64,000 nucleotides of DNA from Saccharothrix luteola (GTDB lineage Bacteria > Actinomycetota > Actinomycetes > Mycobacteriales > Pseudonocardiaceae), in contig NZ_JAJHUO010000001.1 in assembly GCF_020859565.1 (NCBI RefSeq), positions 1 to 64,000 on the forward strand, given 5' to 3'. The position numbers and the translations under genes are program-made. Below the pieces are notes generated by a model. It was given only the letters and a program-made list of their open reading frames with translations. It made no database searches and was not told the origin of the DNA. This document shows, one piece after another, positions 17,829-27,390 of this stretch; position 1 is the first letter of the stretch, and every line of letters starts with the position of its first letter.

Positions 17829-18608
17829 TCAGATCCGGTGTTCTTCCGCCCACGGGAGCAGCCGACGTTCCAGGTACACCAACCCGTAGAACAGCACGAT
17901 GCTCATGACGCCGAGCAGCCCCATGGCGGCGAACGCGAGCGCGGTGTCCGCGCTGGACCCGGACGTGACGATGACGAAGCCGAGCCCGGCGCCCGCCCCC
18001 ACGAACTCCGCGATCACCGCCCCGATCACGGCCAGCGAGATGGCCGTCTTCAACCCCACGAAGACCTGCGGCAGGGCGTGCGGGAAGCGCAGCTTGAAGA
18101 ACTCCTGCCAGCGGGTGCAGTCCAGCGAACGCATCAGCTCGACCAGCTCGAAGGGCGTCGACTTCATCCCGGACGCGGTGGAGATGACCACCGGGAAGAA
18201 GCAGACCAGGAACACCAGGAGGACCTTCGGCGCGGGTCCGAAACCCATCCACACCACCAGGACCGGCGCGATGGCGATCTTGGGGACGGCGTTCAGGGCG
18301 AGCAGCGGTGGGTAGATCGTGCGTTCCAGGACCGTCGAGCTGACGATGAGCAGCGCGATCGGGATGCCCACCACCATGGACAACCCGAAGCCCTGCACGA
18401 TCTCCAGCAGCGTCACCCCAGCGTGCTCCAACAGGTAGCCCGGGTGCTCGCCGAGCACCGCCAGCACGTCCGCCGGGCTGGGCAGCAGGAACTCCTCGAT
18501 CGCGAACACGATCGTGGCCAGCCACCACACCGCGATCACGGCCAACATGCCGAGCACGGGCAGCACGACGGCGGCGCCCCGCCCACCCCGACGAGCCCGC
18601 TGCCTCAC
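17829..18608 (-). CDS. ABC importer permease (SsuC/TauC/ThiX type)
   Basis: The 259-residue integral membrane protein has about six hydrophobic helices. The BPD_transp_1 EAA loop lies near EFFKLRFPHALPQVFVGLKT, where it contacts the ATPase. It starts with GTG overlapping the stop of the ATPase gene by 4 bp (translational coupling). In this family the permease works with a cytoplasmic ATPase and a lipoprotein binding protein to import sulfonates, nitrate/bicarbonate or thiamine-precursor-like compounds. The three genes are complete and in the usual order binding protein, ATPase, permease. The substrate cannot be read from the sequence. Confidence 0.9.
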   Translation of the reverse strand: MRQRARRGGRGAAVVLPVLGMLAVIAVWWLATIVFAIEEFLLPSPADVLAVLGEHPGYLLEHAGVTLLEIVQGFGLSMVVGIPIALLIVSSTVLERTIYPPLLALNAVPKIAIAPVLVVWMGFGPAPKVLLVFLVCFFPVVISTASGMKSTPFELVELMRSLDCTRWQEFFKLRFPHALPQVFVGLKTAISLAVIGAVIAEFVGAGAGLGFVIVTSGSSADTALAFAAMGLLGVMSIVLFYGLVYLERRLLPWAEEHRI

Positions 18609-19357
18609 CCCGCCACCTCCAGCAGCTCGTACAGCAGACCACCGATCGCGGCGACGCCCGCCGCCCGCGCGGTTCGCGGGCGAGGCAGACCGACGTCGAC
18701 GAGCTTGCGGAGCCGGCCGGGACGCGAGGTGAGCACCACGACCCGGTCGGCGAGCACGACCGCCTCCTCGACGGAGTGCGTGACGAACACGACGGTCAGC
18801 GGTTGCTCCCGCCAGATCCGTTGCAGCTCACCGGAAAGCTCCGTCCGGGTCAGCGCGTCGAGCGCCGAGAACGGCTCGTCCATGAGCAGCACCGCCGGGC
18901 TCTGGATGATCGAGCGGCACAGTGCCACCCGCTGCTGCATCCCGCCGGACAACTCGTGCGGCAGCCGCGTGGCGAACCTCTGGAGCCCGACCAGCTCCAG
19001 CAGCTCGTGCGCGCGGGCGACGTGCCGGCGGCGGTCCAGTCCGAGCACCTCGACGGGAAGCAGGACGTTGCCCAGCACCGAACGCCAGGGCAGCAACGCC
19101 GGACGCTGGAACATGACGGAGATGTCGCGCCGGGGCCTGGTCACTGGTTCGCCGGCGACGAGGACCCGCCCCCGGGTCGGCGCGAGCAGCCCGGCGACGA
19201 TCCGCAACAGCGTCGACTTGCCGCAGCCGGACCGCCCGATCACCGCCACGACCTCGTGCTCGCCCACCTCGAAATCGATGCCGTCGAGGGCGAGCACGTG
19301 CCCGCGCTTCCCCTCGAAGACCCGGGACACCCGCTCCACGGCGATCATCGACGGCAT
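18605..19357 (-). CDS. ABC importer ATPase (SsuB/TauB type)
   Basis: The 250-residue protein shows Walker A (GRSGCGKST), the Q-loop (FQRPALLPW), the signature (LSGGMQQRV), Walker B (VLLMDEPFSALD) and the H-loop (VVFVTHSVEEAV). It energises the adjacent permease. The ATG overlaps the stop codon of the binding-protein gene by one base (TGATG) and its own stop overlaps the permease start, so all three genes are translationally coupled. Confidence 0.92.
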   Translation of the reverse strand: MPSMIAVERVSRVFEGKRGHVLALDGIDFEVGEHEVVAVIGRSGCGKSTLLRIVAGLLAPTRGRVLVAGEPVTRPRRDISVMFQRPALLPWRSVLGNVLLPVEVLGLDRRRHVARAHELLELVGLQRFATRLPHELSGGMQQRVALCRSIIQSPAVLLMDEPFSALDALTRTELSGELQRIWREQPLTVVFVTHSVEEAVVLADRVVVLTSRPGRLRKLVDVGLPRPRTARAAGVAAIGGLLYELLEVAG

Positions 19358-20358
19358 CAGGACTTCGGCACCAACTCGAAGTCGACGAGATCAGCCGCCC
19401 GCAGCGACCCGGTGGGGATCGCTTGCGCCTCGCCGAGCAACTCGACGATCGTCGAGACCCGGCTCTCGTCGACCGCGCCGAGCGGGCCCGGGAACCCCTT
19501 TGGCTCCGAGTACTCCGCCATCAGCCGCAACTCGGCAGCGGCCACCTCGGGGTTCTGCGTCGGCTGGTACTTGGCGAGGATCCGGCCGGCCTCGTCAGGG
19601 TGGTCGAGGGCGTACCGCAGCCCTTTGAGCAACGCGCCGCTGAACCGCCGCACCAACTCGGGGTCGTCGCCAGCCAGCTCCGCTGAGGTGACCAGCATGT
19701 TGCCGTACAGGTCGGGCAGGAGGTCCCCGTACGGCAGGACGACCGCCTTGCGCCCCTTCGCCGCCGCCTCGATCAGCGGCTTGCCGACGACGAACTGGCC
19801 GATCCCGTCGACCTGCCCGGACAGCAGGAGCTGCGGCAGCCCAGGCGGCGCCGAGGGCACGAACTCGACCCTCCCGGGGTCGATTCCGGCGGCCCTGGCG
19901 TACAACGGGAACATCAACCGGATCGTCGAGCCGGGAGGATCGCCGATCCTCCTGCCGACGAGATCCGCGGGCGTGGTGACGCCGCCTCCTTCGAGCCCGA
20001 TGATGGCCGCGACGGTGCGCTGGTGAACAGCGGCCACGACCTTGACCGGCAGCTTCTCCTTCGCGACCGTGATCATCGTGCCGGTGAGGTCGGCGACCCC
20101 GAAGTCCGCCCGCCCGCCGGCCACCAGCTTGAGCACGTCCACCGTGCCGCTGCCCGGGTTGATCGTGACGTCGAGGTCGGCCTCGGCGAAGAACTCCTTC
20201 TCCTGGGCGACGTAGACGTACGCGTCCCGCCCGAACGTGCTGAACGACGTGAGGTAGGTGACCTCGGTGGCGTTGCCCGCTGTTCTCGCCTCACTCCCAC
20301 AAGCGACGAGCGCCGCCACCACGATGACCACGAGGAGAACGGAACGACAGGGTCGCAT
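19357..20358 (-). CDS. ABC importer substrate-binding lipoprotein (NMT1/THI5-like)
   Basis: The ATG at 20358 has GAAGGAG upstream and was preferred to a longer frame without a site. The 333-residue precursor has a lipoprotein signal (LLVVIVVAALVACGS, lipobox LVAC) and an NMT1/SsuA-like domain. That domain has the opening strand TYLTSFSTFGRDAYVYVAQE, the helix FFAEADLDV and the pocket-lining stretch GGRADFGVADL. Relatives bind sulfonates, pyrimidine thiamine precursors or related small molecules. First gene of the coupled operon. No riboswitch-like leader is apparent in the 52 bp upstream. Confidence 0.88.
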   Translation of the reverse strand: MRPCRSVLLVVIVVAALVACGSEARTAGNATEVTYLTSFSTFGRDAYVYVAQEKEFFAEADLDVTINPGSGTVDVLKLVAGGRADFGVADLTGTMITVAKEKLPVKVVAAVHQRTVAAIIGLEGGGVTTPADLVGRRIGDPPGSTIRLMFPLYARAAGIDPGRVEFVPSAPPGLPQLLLSGQVDGIGQFVVGKPLIEAAAKGRKAVVLPYGDLLPDLYGNMLVTSAELAGDDPELVRRFSGALLKGLRYALDHPDEAGRILAKYQPTQNPEVAAAELRLMAEYSEPKGFPGPLGAVDESRVSTIVELLGEAQAIPTGSLRAADLVDFELVPKS

Positions 20359-20410
20359 CGTGGGCTCCTTCCCCCGGTGTCCCCACCAAACAGCACCAGC
20401 GAAGACGACG

Positions 20411-20746
20411 TCAAGAACCATCGCCTTCCGCTGGGGACCCGGGCTCGTCGTTGAGGCCCAACGACTTGAGGAACGCGACGGCCGCCCGGTGAGCCGGCCC
20501 CTCCGGCGGCACGACTTCCAGCAGCGCCACCAGTGCGAGCAGGCGGTCCTTGTCGAGCGCCGCGAAATAGCGCGTCAGGTGCGCGTTCCACCTGCTGTCG
20601 AGATGGAGCAGCAGACCACCGCCACCCCGCGCGTCGTCGACCAGAACCGGTCGCCCGTCGTGCTCCTCGACCTGCCAGGCGGGCAACGGCGCCACCAGCC
20701 GCCGGAACCGATCGACCATCCGCTCGTACTCACGCCGATCCACCAC
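20411..20746 (-). CDS. Hypothetical protein upstream of the ABC operon
   Basis: About 111 residues from tandem GTG codons at 20746/20743; a longer frame from an ATG at 20776 is possible. The product is soluble, with a Trp near residue 30 and a hydrophobic segment FAALDKDRLLALVALLEVV, and ends in an acidic tail. No family recognised. It lies 52 bp upstream of the binding-protein gene on the same strand and may be cotranscribed with the importer. Confidence 0.55.
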   Translation of the reverse strand: MVDRREYERMVDRFRRLVAPLPAWQVEEHDGRPVLVDDARGGGGLLLHLDSRWNAHLTRYFAALDKDRLLALVALLEVVPPEGPAHRAAVAFLKSLGLNDEPGSPAEGDGS

Positions 20747-20904
20747 TACCCCTGACCATCGGAACCTCGTGCCCACCGCTCTTCAGAGCGATGGCCGACG
20801 GTCGGGGAAGAACCGCACCGTGATCGTCGCACAGCCGTTTGAATCGCTGTCAAGTGGAATCACCCAGGTAGGGCGTGTGCGGCACGGTGCGAGCAGAACG
20901 GTCG

Positions 20905-21426
20905 TCAGTCGCCGCCGCCGAGCGTGAGTTGGCGGCGGTGGAAGTCGAAGTGCTGGACCGGGAAGCGGTAGAGGTCGGCGAGGGTCATGAAGTCTTGGAA
21001 GAACGGGTCCCAGCGGGTCGGGTAGTGCATGCCGCGGGCCAGGTCGGTGTCGGTTTCGCGGTCGAGCCGGCGGTGCAGGGCGGCGATGGTGCGGTCGCAG
21101 AGCGCGGCCAACTGCCGGCGGCCGAGGGTGCTGCCACCGAGCCGCGAACCGGCGTAGTTCACCGCGTCGAACGGTGCGGTGGCCGCGTTGAGCAGGCGGG
21201 CGAAGGCCCGGCCGACACCGGCGGGCAGGCGGTCGAACAAGCGGGCCGAGGCCAGCAAGGCGCGGATGATCAGGAATCCGAGGAGCATGTGGAACAGCAG
21301 TTGGCGGTTGTTCCACCGGGTGCCGTCGGACTTGCGGCGCAGGTCGGCGGCGCTGGCCTGGTCCAGGAGTGCGTGGAACGTAGCGCGTGCCCGTTCCAGG
21401 TCGTCGTGAACCGCCTGCTTGTCCAC
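20905..21426 (-). CDS. DinB-like (four-helix, putative metal-binding) protein
   Basis: The 173-residue protein from a GTG at 21426 has the spacing of DinB/YfiT-fold proteins. A first helix carries RWNNRQLLFHMLLGF, whose His is a likely metal ligand. The closing segment YRFPVQHFDFHRRQL has His residues four apart in the usual ligand position. Members are often thiol-dependent transferases (mycothiol or bacillithiol), but many are uncharacterised. The upstream region is a broken acetyltransferase gene. The same open frame continues upstream into that gene, so the true start is uncertain by a few codons. Confidence 0.65.
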   Translation of the reverse strand: MDKQAVHDDLERARATFHALLDQASAADLRRKSDGTRWNNRQLLFHMLLGFLIIRALLASARLFDRLPAGVGRAFARLLNAATAPFDAVNYAGSRLGGSTLGRRQLAALCDRTIAALHRRLDRETDTDLARGMHYPTRWDPFFQDFMTLADLYRFPVQHFDFHRRQLTLGGGD

Positions 21427-21452
21427 GGTCCCAGTGTGCGCCTGCTCGGCGT

Positions 21453-21867
21453 TCAGCAGGTGGCGCAGTCGGGTGCGGTGAGGACGGATGCGGAGTCGGC
21501 ACGGCGTTCGAGCGTGACGGTGTCGCGCCAGACGCCGTGGTGCTGGCGATGCGCTCGCGGACGCCCACGGTGCGGTAGCCGGCCGAGTGGTGCAGGGCGA
21601 TGCTGGCCCGGTTCTCCGGGAAGATGGCGGTCTGGAGGGTCCAGAGGCCGGCGTCGTCGGCGGCGGTGACCTGCTTGTGCAGCAGCGCCTTGCCCACACC
21701 GCGACCGCGTAAGCCGTCGCCGACGTAGATCGACGTCTCGGCCACGTGGGCGTCTCGGTCTCGAAGGTGGCGTTGCCGGTGGCGATGCCCTCGCCGTAGA
21801 TGCGGCGCACGTCGGACCAGTCGTCGTCGCCCAGGGGGCGGACGGTGACGTCGGTGGGCAGGTCGGT
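21453..21867 (-). pseudogene. Broken GNAT acetyltransferase
   Basis: Three frames carry successive parts of a PAT/phosphinothricin-type GNAT protein. The N-terminus is VTVRPLGDDDWSDVRRIYGE with GIATGNATFET. One frame over are TSIYVGDGLRGRGVGKALL (acetyl-CoA-binding R/QxxGxG/A motif), IFPENRASIALHHSAGYRTV and GVRERIA. A third frame has GVWRDTVTLERRAD and a stop at 21453. About 40 residues between the first two parts, including the central strands, appear lost. Non-functional as it stands. Confidence 0.75.
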
Positions 21868-22098
21868 CGGGCGTCGTAGCCAGATGTTGATGGCTGCGAT
21901 GTGGACGGTCGCGTGGCAGCGGACGGCGAGCATGTCGTACCGGGTGGCGACGGCGCGGTGTTGTTCAAACAGGTTGATGCCGCATTCCACGGCGTGGCGT
22001 TGCTTGCAGACCTCCGGGTCGAACGCCGGTGGCGCCCGCCGCGGGAGCCTTTGGCCTTGCGGTGGGCGGCCTGGTCCCGAGGCTGGGCGATGGTGGCC
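21868..22098 (-). pseudogene. C-terminal remnant of an IS5-family transposase
   Basis: In order on the minus strand: RDQAAHRKAKGSRGG, a frameshift, RPPAFDPEVCKQRHAVECGI and RAVATRYDMLAVRCHATVHI. These match the end of actinomycete IS5 transposases, where VECGIN and RAVATRYDKLAVRYEATV are near-invariant and contain the final catalytic Glu. The remainder of the element is absent. It fuses directly to the 5' end of the broken GNAT gene and follows the AfsR-like gene stop, so it probably scarred this boundary. Confidence 0.75.
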
Positions 22099-22106
22099 TC
22101 GATCCT

Positions 22107-24983
22107 CTAAGTGGTCGGTGTGGTGTGGTGGAGTTGGTCGAGTTGGTGTTGGACGCGGTTGGTGTCGGTGTCTCGGCCTTGCTCGCGGTATAGGGCCAAG
22201 GCTTCCTGCCAGACGGCGCGGGCCTGGTGGTGTTGGCCCAGGGCGCTGTGGGGGTGGCCTAGGTTGTCCAGGGTGTTGGCGATCGCGTAGGCGTGGCCGA
22301 TGGCTCGGAACATGGCCAGGGCCTCGCGGTAGTGGTGGATGGCTTGTTCGTGGTGGCCGGTGTGGTGGTCGATGTAGCCGAGGCTGTCCAGGGTGGCGCC
22401 TTCCCCTTCGGGGTCGTGGAGGCGTCCGTACAGGACCAGGGCGGCCTGGCAGTAGGTGCGGGCGCTGTCGTGTTCGTTCAGGTGGGCGTAGTACCAGCCC
22501 ACGTAGTTGAGGGCGCGGGCTTCTCTCACCGGTTGGTCCAGGTCTTGGTAGAGCTTCAGGGAAAGCAGGCCGTGTTCCAGGGCCTCGCGGTAGTCCTCCC
22601 GGCGCTCACACGCCGCCGATAGCGCGTTGCGGGTGTGGGCCTGCTCTGTGCGGTTGTCGTGGTGTTCAGCTAGGGCCAGGGCTTGTTTGAGGTGGCTGAC
22701 CGCCTCCTCGTGTCGGCCCACGTCGGCATAGGCGGCGCCTAGGCGTCGGTGGGCGCGCACGTGACTGACGGGATCGGGGAGGCGGGTGGCGGCGTCCAGT
22801 GCGGCCCGCCACACGGCCACGTTGTCGCGGCGGTGCGCCCGGCGGAAGTGGTAGCTGCTCAGGGTCCAGGCCAGTTGCCACACGACCTCGTGGCGGTGGT
22901 GGGCGGCGGCGGTGCGTTGGGCGGCCAACAGGTGGGCGTGTTCGGCGTCCAGCCAGGTCAGCGCGGACGGGATGTCGGACAACGGGTGCGCCTCGACGCC
23001 GGGGGCGGGCGGGTCCAGTCGGATCGGTCGTCGGTGGACGTTGATGAGGCGGTCGGCGGCGTGCGTGGTGTGCAAGTAGAAGTCGACCACCCGTCCGAGC
23101 GCCGCGTCCCGTGTGTCAGCGGGTAGGTCGCGGGCGAGGGTGGCGGCGTAGGCGCGGATGAGGTCGTGCATGGCGTAGCGGCCGTGCCGGCGCCGGTCGA
23201 GCAGGGAGGCGTCCTCCAGGGCGCGCAACACCTTGTGCGTGCGAGCCGTCGTCAGCCCGGTGAGGGCGGACGCGGCCGGTAAGCTGATGTCGGGGCCGGG
23301 TGCGATGGCGAGTAGCGCGAACACCGTGCGCTGCTCGGAAGTCAAGTGGCGCAGGGACCAGGACAGCACCACGGGCAGGCCGGCGGCGGGGTCGTCGTCA
23401 TCGAGCATGTCCAGGCCCAGGTCGCGCAATTCGGCGGCGAACTCGCCCAGCGGAACCGCCGGACGGGTGGCGGCGTGGCGGGCCATGACCGACAGGGCCA
23501 GCGGGTAGCGCCCGCACAACTCGGCCAGTTGGTCCCTTGCGCCGGGGTCGTCGGACGCTCTCCCGTCGCCCAGGCGCTCGGCCAGCAAGGCGGCGGCTTC
23601 GGCCTGGGACAGGACGTCCAGTTGCAGGTGGCGGGCACCGTACCGCTCGATCAGCGCGGCCGGTTTCCTCCGACCGGTGACCAGGACCGTGCACGTCGGG
23701 GAGCCGGGCAGCAGCGGGATCACCTGGTCGCCGCTCGCGGCGTTGTCCAGCACCACCAGCACCCGCTTGCCCGCCACCAGGCTGCGGAACAACGCCGCCT
23801 TGGCGTCCAGGTCGGTCGGGACGCGGTCGGGGGCGACACCGAGCGCGGTCAGGAACCCGAACAGCGCGGCCTCCGGCGGGATGGGGTGTTCGGTGGGGCT
23901 GAAGCCGTGCAGGTCTACGAACAGCTGGCCGTCGGGGAAGTGGTGCGCGTTGCGGTGCGCCCAGTGCAGCGCCAGCCAGGTCTTGCCGATCCCGCCCGCC
24001 CCGCCGATCGCCGAGATCAGGATCGCGCCGCCGGCGGCCGGTGCTCCCGACGCGGCCCCACCGCCGACCGGTGCGGTCCCGCCGGTGTCGGTCCGGGTGG
24101 CGGCCAGGGCTTGGTCCAAGCGGGCCAGTTCGGCGATGCGGCCGCTGAACGGGCCGGGCGGTGCGGGCAGCTGGCGTGGCATGGGCAGGCTCGGCACGGC
24201 GGGCACAGCCGGTGCGGCCGGCCCGGGCAGGCTTCGCGCGCCCGGGGGCGGGTCCAGTTCGGGATCGGCCCGCAGCATTGCCGCGTGCAGGTCGCGGAGT
24301 TCGGGGCCCGGGTCGACGCCCACCTCGTCTGCCAGCACGCGCCGTCCCGCGTCGTACACCGCGAGGGCCTCGGCCTGCCGGCCGGACCGGTAGAGGGCGA
24401 GCATCAGCCGGGCGCGCAACCGTTCCCGCAACGGGTGCTCGTCCACCAACACACCCAGTTCGGGGATGATCGACGTGTGCCGCCCCAGCGCCAGCTCCGC
24501 CTCGGCGCGCTCCTCCCAGGCGGCCAGGCGTTGCTCGGCCCACCGCTCGACGTCGGCGCGCAGCACGGGTACCTCGCCCAAGTCGGCCAGTGGTCGGCCG
24601 CGCCACAGCGCCAGCGCGGAGGCCAGCAGGTCCGCCGCCACCGCCGGGTCGCCCGCCTGACGCGCCCGGTCCACCAGGGCGGCGAACCGGTCCGTGTCCA
24701 GTTCGCCCGGGTGCACGACCAGCGCGTACGCCGACCGGTCGTGCCGGATGCGCTCCGGGTCGCCCAGCGCCCGCCGCAGCCGGTGGACGTACACCTGGAG
24801 CACCTTGCCCGCCGATTTCGGTGGCCGAGCGCCCCACAGCGCGTCCTGGAGGACGCCCGTGGCCACGGGCTGGTTGGGCCGGGACAGCAGCACGGCCAGC
24901 AGCACGCGCTGGAGGTGCGCGTCCAGCCGCACGGGTCCCTTGTCGGTGGCGATGCGGAGCGCTCCCAGAACGCCGAAGTCCAC
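22107..24983 (-). CDS. AfsR-type SARP transcriptional regulator (wHTH-BTAD-NB-ARC-TPR)
   Basis: The 958-residue protein starts at a GTG preceded by GAAGGGGG. Domains in order are an OmpR-like winged helix (about 1-95, with QVYVHRLRRALG in the recognition region), a bacterial transcriptional activation domain (about 100-250), a Pro-rich linker, an NB-ARC ATPase (P-loop GGAGGIGKTWLALHW at about 330, VLVVLDNAAS Walker B, then an ARM/winged region to about 650) and tetratricopeptide repeats (about 690-950). SARPs of this type activate secondary-metabolite or developmental genes in response to ATP- or ligand-driven oligomerisation. No biosynthetic cluster is in the window. The adjacent RHS operon, on the same strand, is a possible target. 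Confidence 0.9.
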   Translation of the reverse strand: MDFGVLGALRIATDKGPVRLDAHLQRVLLAVLLSRPNQPVATGVLQDALWGARPPKSAGKVLQVYVHRLRRALGDPERIRHDRSAYALVVHPGELDTDRFAALVDRARQAGDPAVAADLLASALALWRGRPLADLGEVPVLRADVERWAEQRLAAWEERAEAELALGRHTSIIPELGVLVDEHPLRERLRARLMLALYRSGRQAEALAVYDAGRRVLADEVGVDPGPELRDLHAAMLRADPELDPPPGARSLPGPAAPAVPAVPSLPMPRQLPAPPGPFSGRIAELARLDQALAATRTDTGGTAPVGGGAASGAPAAGGAILISAIGGAGGIGKTWLALHWAHRNAHHFPDGQLFVDLHGFSPTEHPIPPEAALFGFLTALGVAPDRVPTDLDAKAALFRSLVAGKRVLVVLDNAASGDQVIPLLPGSPTCTVLVTGRRKPAALIERYGARHLQLDVLSQAEAAALLAERLGDGRASDDPGARDQLAELCGRYPLALSVMARHAATRPAVPLGEFAAELRDLGLDMLDDDDPAAGLPVVLSWSLRHLTSEQRTVFALLAIAPGPDISLPAASALTGLTTARTHKVLRALEDASLLDRRRHGRYAMHDLIRAYAATLARDLPADTRDAALGRVVDFYLHTTHAADRLINVHRRPIRLDPPAPGVEAHPLSDIPSALTWLDAEHAHLLAAQRTAAAHHRHEVVWQLAWTLSSYHFRRAHRRDNVAVWRAALDAATRLPDPVSHVRAHRRLGAAYADVGRHEEAVSHLKQALALAEHHDNRTEQAHTRNALSAACERREDYREALEHGLLSLKLYQDLDQPVREARALNYVGWYYAHLNEHDSARTYCQAALVLYGRLHDPEGEGATLDSLGYIDHHTGHHEQAIHHYREALAMFRAIGHAYAIANTLDNLGHPHSALGQHHQARAVWQEALALYREQGRDTDTNRVQHQLDQLHHTTPTT

Positions 24984-25069
24984 GGCAGCCCCCTTCGCGA
25001 CCGGTCTCCCCACCGGACTTGGAAGCAGGAATCTGCCACGGACTTCGACCCACGACAAGACAGGCTCGT

Positions 25070-25089
25070 CCCCGCGCCGGAGCGCGGGG
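25070..25089 (-). terminator. Hairpin after the RHS operon
   Basis: CCCCGCGC and GCGCGGGG form a perfect 8-bp stem around CGGA, 12 bases past the minus-strand stop at 25102 and before the AfsR-like gene. It likely ends the RHS operon transcript. Confidence 0.5.
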
Positions 25090-25101
25090 CCGAACCGGTT
25101 G

Positions 25102-27390
25102 CTAGACCACCGGAACGGCGGTCGCCGCGGTGAACGCCGGGTTCGGGTTCACCCAGTAGAGCCTCGGCGCGTTGGCGGCGTTGCGGAACACCACGGCCCA
25201 CGAGGCGCCGTTCGCGTTGGTCATCGGGAACACCGTGGGATCGGTGGCCGACGGGTCGCTGACCGGCTGGCCGATCGGGTCGACCAGCAGCCGCGTCCAC
25301 GAGCGCCACGTGCCGGTGCCCTGCCCGGTCTCGCCGGTCGAGTACAGCTCGTCGTCGGTACCGCGCACGACGAACTCGGCGGTACCGGTGACGGGGCTGA
25401 GCAGCGCCGCCGGGGAGCCCTTGACCGCCAACGACCCCACCGCGTCCCACGCCGCCGGGAACACGCCCGCCGTGTCCTGCGCCTTGGTGACGACCGTGCC
25501 GCCCGCGCCGCGCACCACGAGCCGGATGCGGTAACCCGGGTACACCACGACCGCCGGGACGCCGCTGAACCCGCTGCCGCCCAGGTTCGCCACGCCGGTG
25601 AACGCGCCCGCGCTGGTGTAGAGGCCGGTGCGCAGCGCTCCCCCGGTGTCCACGGCGAACACCTGGATGCCGTCCCGCACGGTCACCGCCACCAGCTCAC
25701 CGGCGGCGTTCAGGTCGCCCATCACCCGCCACTCCGTGTTGGTGCCGGTCACGAAACGCCGCCACACCACGCCGTCCGCGTCGGCCGCGAACGCGAGGGG
25801 CGTGCCGTCCGGCAGCTTCGCGACGGTGGGCGGGAACGGCAGGCCGCCGCTCAGGTTCGCCCACGGGTCCCAGGTGGGTGAGCCCGCGGAGGTCTGGGTG
25901 CGGGACAGCAGATCGGCCGTGCTGCTCTGGCCGAGCACCTGCGTGCGGCTGTCCGCCAGCGGGTTGAGCGCGGGCGGCCCGGAGAACGCCTCGTCGCCCG
26001 AGATCGTCTCCCACCGGACGGTGGAGAAGCTGTCCGGCGACGACTGGTGGCCGTGCACGAGCCGGCCGATGTTGTCCACGTACGCGTACTCGATGGCGCC
26101 GAGCGCCGCCCCCGCGGGCGGGCCCTGGAACGCCACGACCCGGGTGAACGGCCGCACCGCGACCGGCGGCACGGGCTTGGCGAACCAGCCCTGGATGTCG
26201 ACGAACAGCCGGACCGTGCCGGTGCTGACGTTCTTGATCCGGATGCGCCCCTCGACGCCCGGCTCCACCAGCGCCATGTCCGACTTCGTCTGGTTGGGCG
26301 CGAAGTGGTTGAACGAGGACGTCGACGGCTCGGCCGCGCCCAGCGGCCACGCCCGGTAGTAGCCGTACCCGGTGGGGCCGGACACGGAGAGGTTGAGCGC
26401 CACCGCCGAGACGCCCTTCGCGGGCATGCCGAGCAGACCGGCCACCTGGACGTCCAAGTGGCCGTTCGCCGCGAGTTCGGCGCCGTTGATCAGCCGTCCG
26501 GTCGCCGGCCGGTAGCCCGCGCCCTCGGTGGAGGAGGCGCTGAAGTACCCGTAGGTGTGCGCGCGCAGGTTGATGCTGCCGGAACTGGCGTTGTAGATGG
26601 TGACCCGTCCGTTCGCGCCGGGTTTGACCACCAGCCCGGACGACGTGGTGCCGCTCGCGAAGTCGATGCTCGTGGCACCGCCCGTCGACCCCTCGGGTAC
26701 GGCGCGCAGCCAACTCGCCGACGTCGCGTTGCTCACCACGACGTTGAGGTACACGGCGTTCGCGGTGGCGGGCACCGATCCTCCGGTGACCTGCACGGTC
26801 AGGCTCGACCGCGCCGCGATGGTCGCTTTCGGCACGGCGATGCCGGTGGTGGTGTCGAACAGCACGGACTGCGCCACGGGCACGAACCCCCCGCGCCCGG
26901 AGCCAGCGGTGGAGGTGAAGTAGCCGTGCACGTCGATGACCACGTGCACGCTGCCCGCGCTGTTGTAGAGCTGGAACTTGCCGTTCGCGCCGAGCGGCAC
27001 GAGCGCGGTGAGTGAGACCGTCGGGTTGTTGGCGGCGACGTTGATCGTGGCGGTCCCCGGCCGTGGTGTGCCGTCCGCCCACAGCGTGAGGTAGGTCGCG
27101 GCGGTGGGGCCGACCGGTGTGACGTCCAGCAGCACGGCCGTCGCGCCCGTCGCGGGCACTCCGCCCAGGCCGGCGGCGGTGAAGACGGTCGTCGATCCCG
27201 GACCGCGTGCCCCGGTCACGCCGCCGGTGCCGTTGCGGGTGTCGACGGTCCGCACCGGCGAGGCGAACGGGACGAAGTCCCCGCCCTTCCCGGTCGCGTC
27301 CGCCAGCGCGGGCGCGGGTGCGATCAGCACCGAGGCCAGCACTGCGAGCACCACCCCCAATAGGGTCGTTCTCGATCTGCACGTCATCAT
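25102..27390 (-). CDS. Secreted beta-repeat/propeller protein coupled to the RHS toxin
   Basis: The 762-residue precursor begins with ATG-ATG overlapping the RHS stop codon (ATGATGA), so translation is coupled. It has a signal peptide (TTLLGVVLAVLASVLIAPAP, cut near ALAD). About residues 30-400 hold three copies of an actinobacterial secreted repeat of roughly 120 residues. Copies contain phrases such as VRTVDTRNGTGG, GVPATGATAVLLDVTPV and a closing VVIDVHGYF, IHLRAHTYGYF-like or LFVDIQGWF strand. The C-terminal 350 residues have repeated short beta units (GVVWRRFVTGTNTEWRV, ELYSTGETGQGTGTWRSWTR), like a tachylectin/PLL-type propeller that binds sugars. A cell-surface or carbohydrate-binding partner for the RHS protein is inferred. 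It is not a typical immunity protein. Confidence 0.8.
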   Translation of the reverse strand: MMTCRSRTTLLGVVLAVLASVLIAPAPALADATGKGGDFVPFASPVRTVDTRNGTGGVTGARGPGSTTVFTAAGLGGVPATGATAVLLDVTPVGPTAATYLTLWADGTPRPGTATINVAANNPTVSLTALVPLGANGKFQLYNSAGSVHVVIDVHGYFTSTAGSGRGGFVPVAQSVLFDTTTGIAVPKATIAARSSLTVQVTGGSVPATANAVYLNVVVSNATSASWLRAVPEGSTGGATSIDFASGTTSSGLVVKPGANGRVTIYNASSGSINLRAHTYGYFSASSTEGAGYRPATGRLINGAELAANGHLDVQVAGLLGMPAKGVSAVALNLSVSGPTGYGYYRAWPLGAAEPSTSSFNHFAPNQTKSDMALVEPGVEGRIRIKNVSTGTVRLFVDIQGWFAKPVPPVAVRPFTRVVAFQGPPAGAALGAIEYAYVDNIGRLVHGHQSSPDSFSTVRWETISGDEAFSGPPALNPLADSRTQVLGQSSTADLLSRTQTSAGSPTWDPWANLSGGLPFPPTVAKLPDGTPLAFAADADGVVWRRFVTGTNTEWRVMGDLNAAGELVAVTVRDGIQVFAVDTGGALRTGLYTSAGAFTGVANLGGSGFSGVPAVVVYPGYRIRLVVRGAGGTVVTKAQDTAGVFPAAWDAVGSLAVKGSPAALLSPVTGTAEFVVRGTDDELYSTGETGQGTGTWRSWTRLLVDPIGQPVSDPSATDPTVFPMTNANGASWAVVFRNAANAPRLYWVNPNPAFTAATAVPVV

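Noticed and set aside
17055..19628. Plus-strand open frame of 857 codons
   Set aside because: Most of it is antisense to the ABC permease and ATPase, which have all motifs; only the part at about 17500-17730 carries real (acyl-CoA dehydrogenase) signal.
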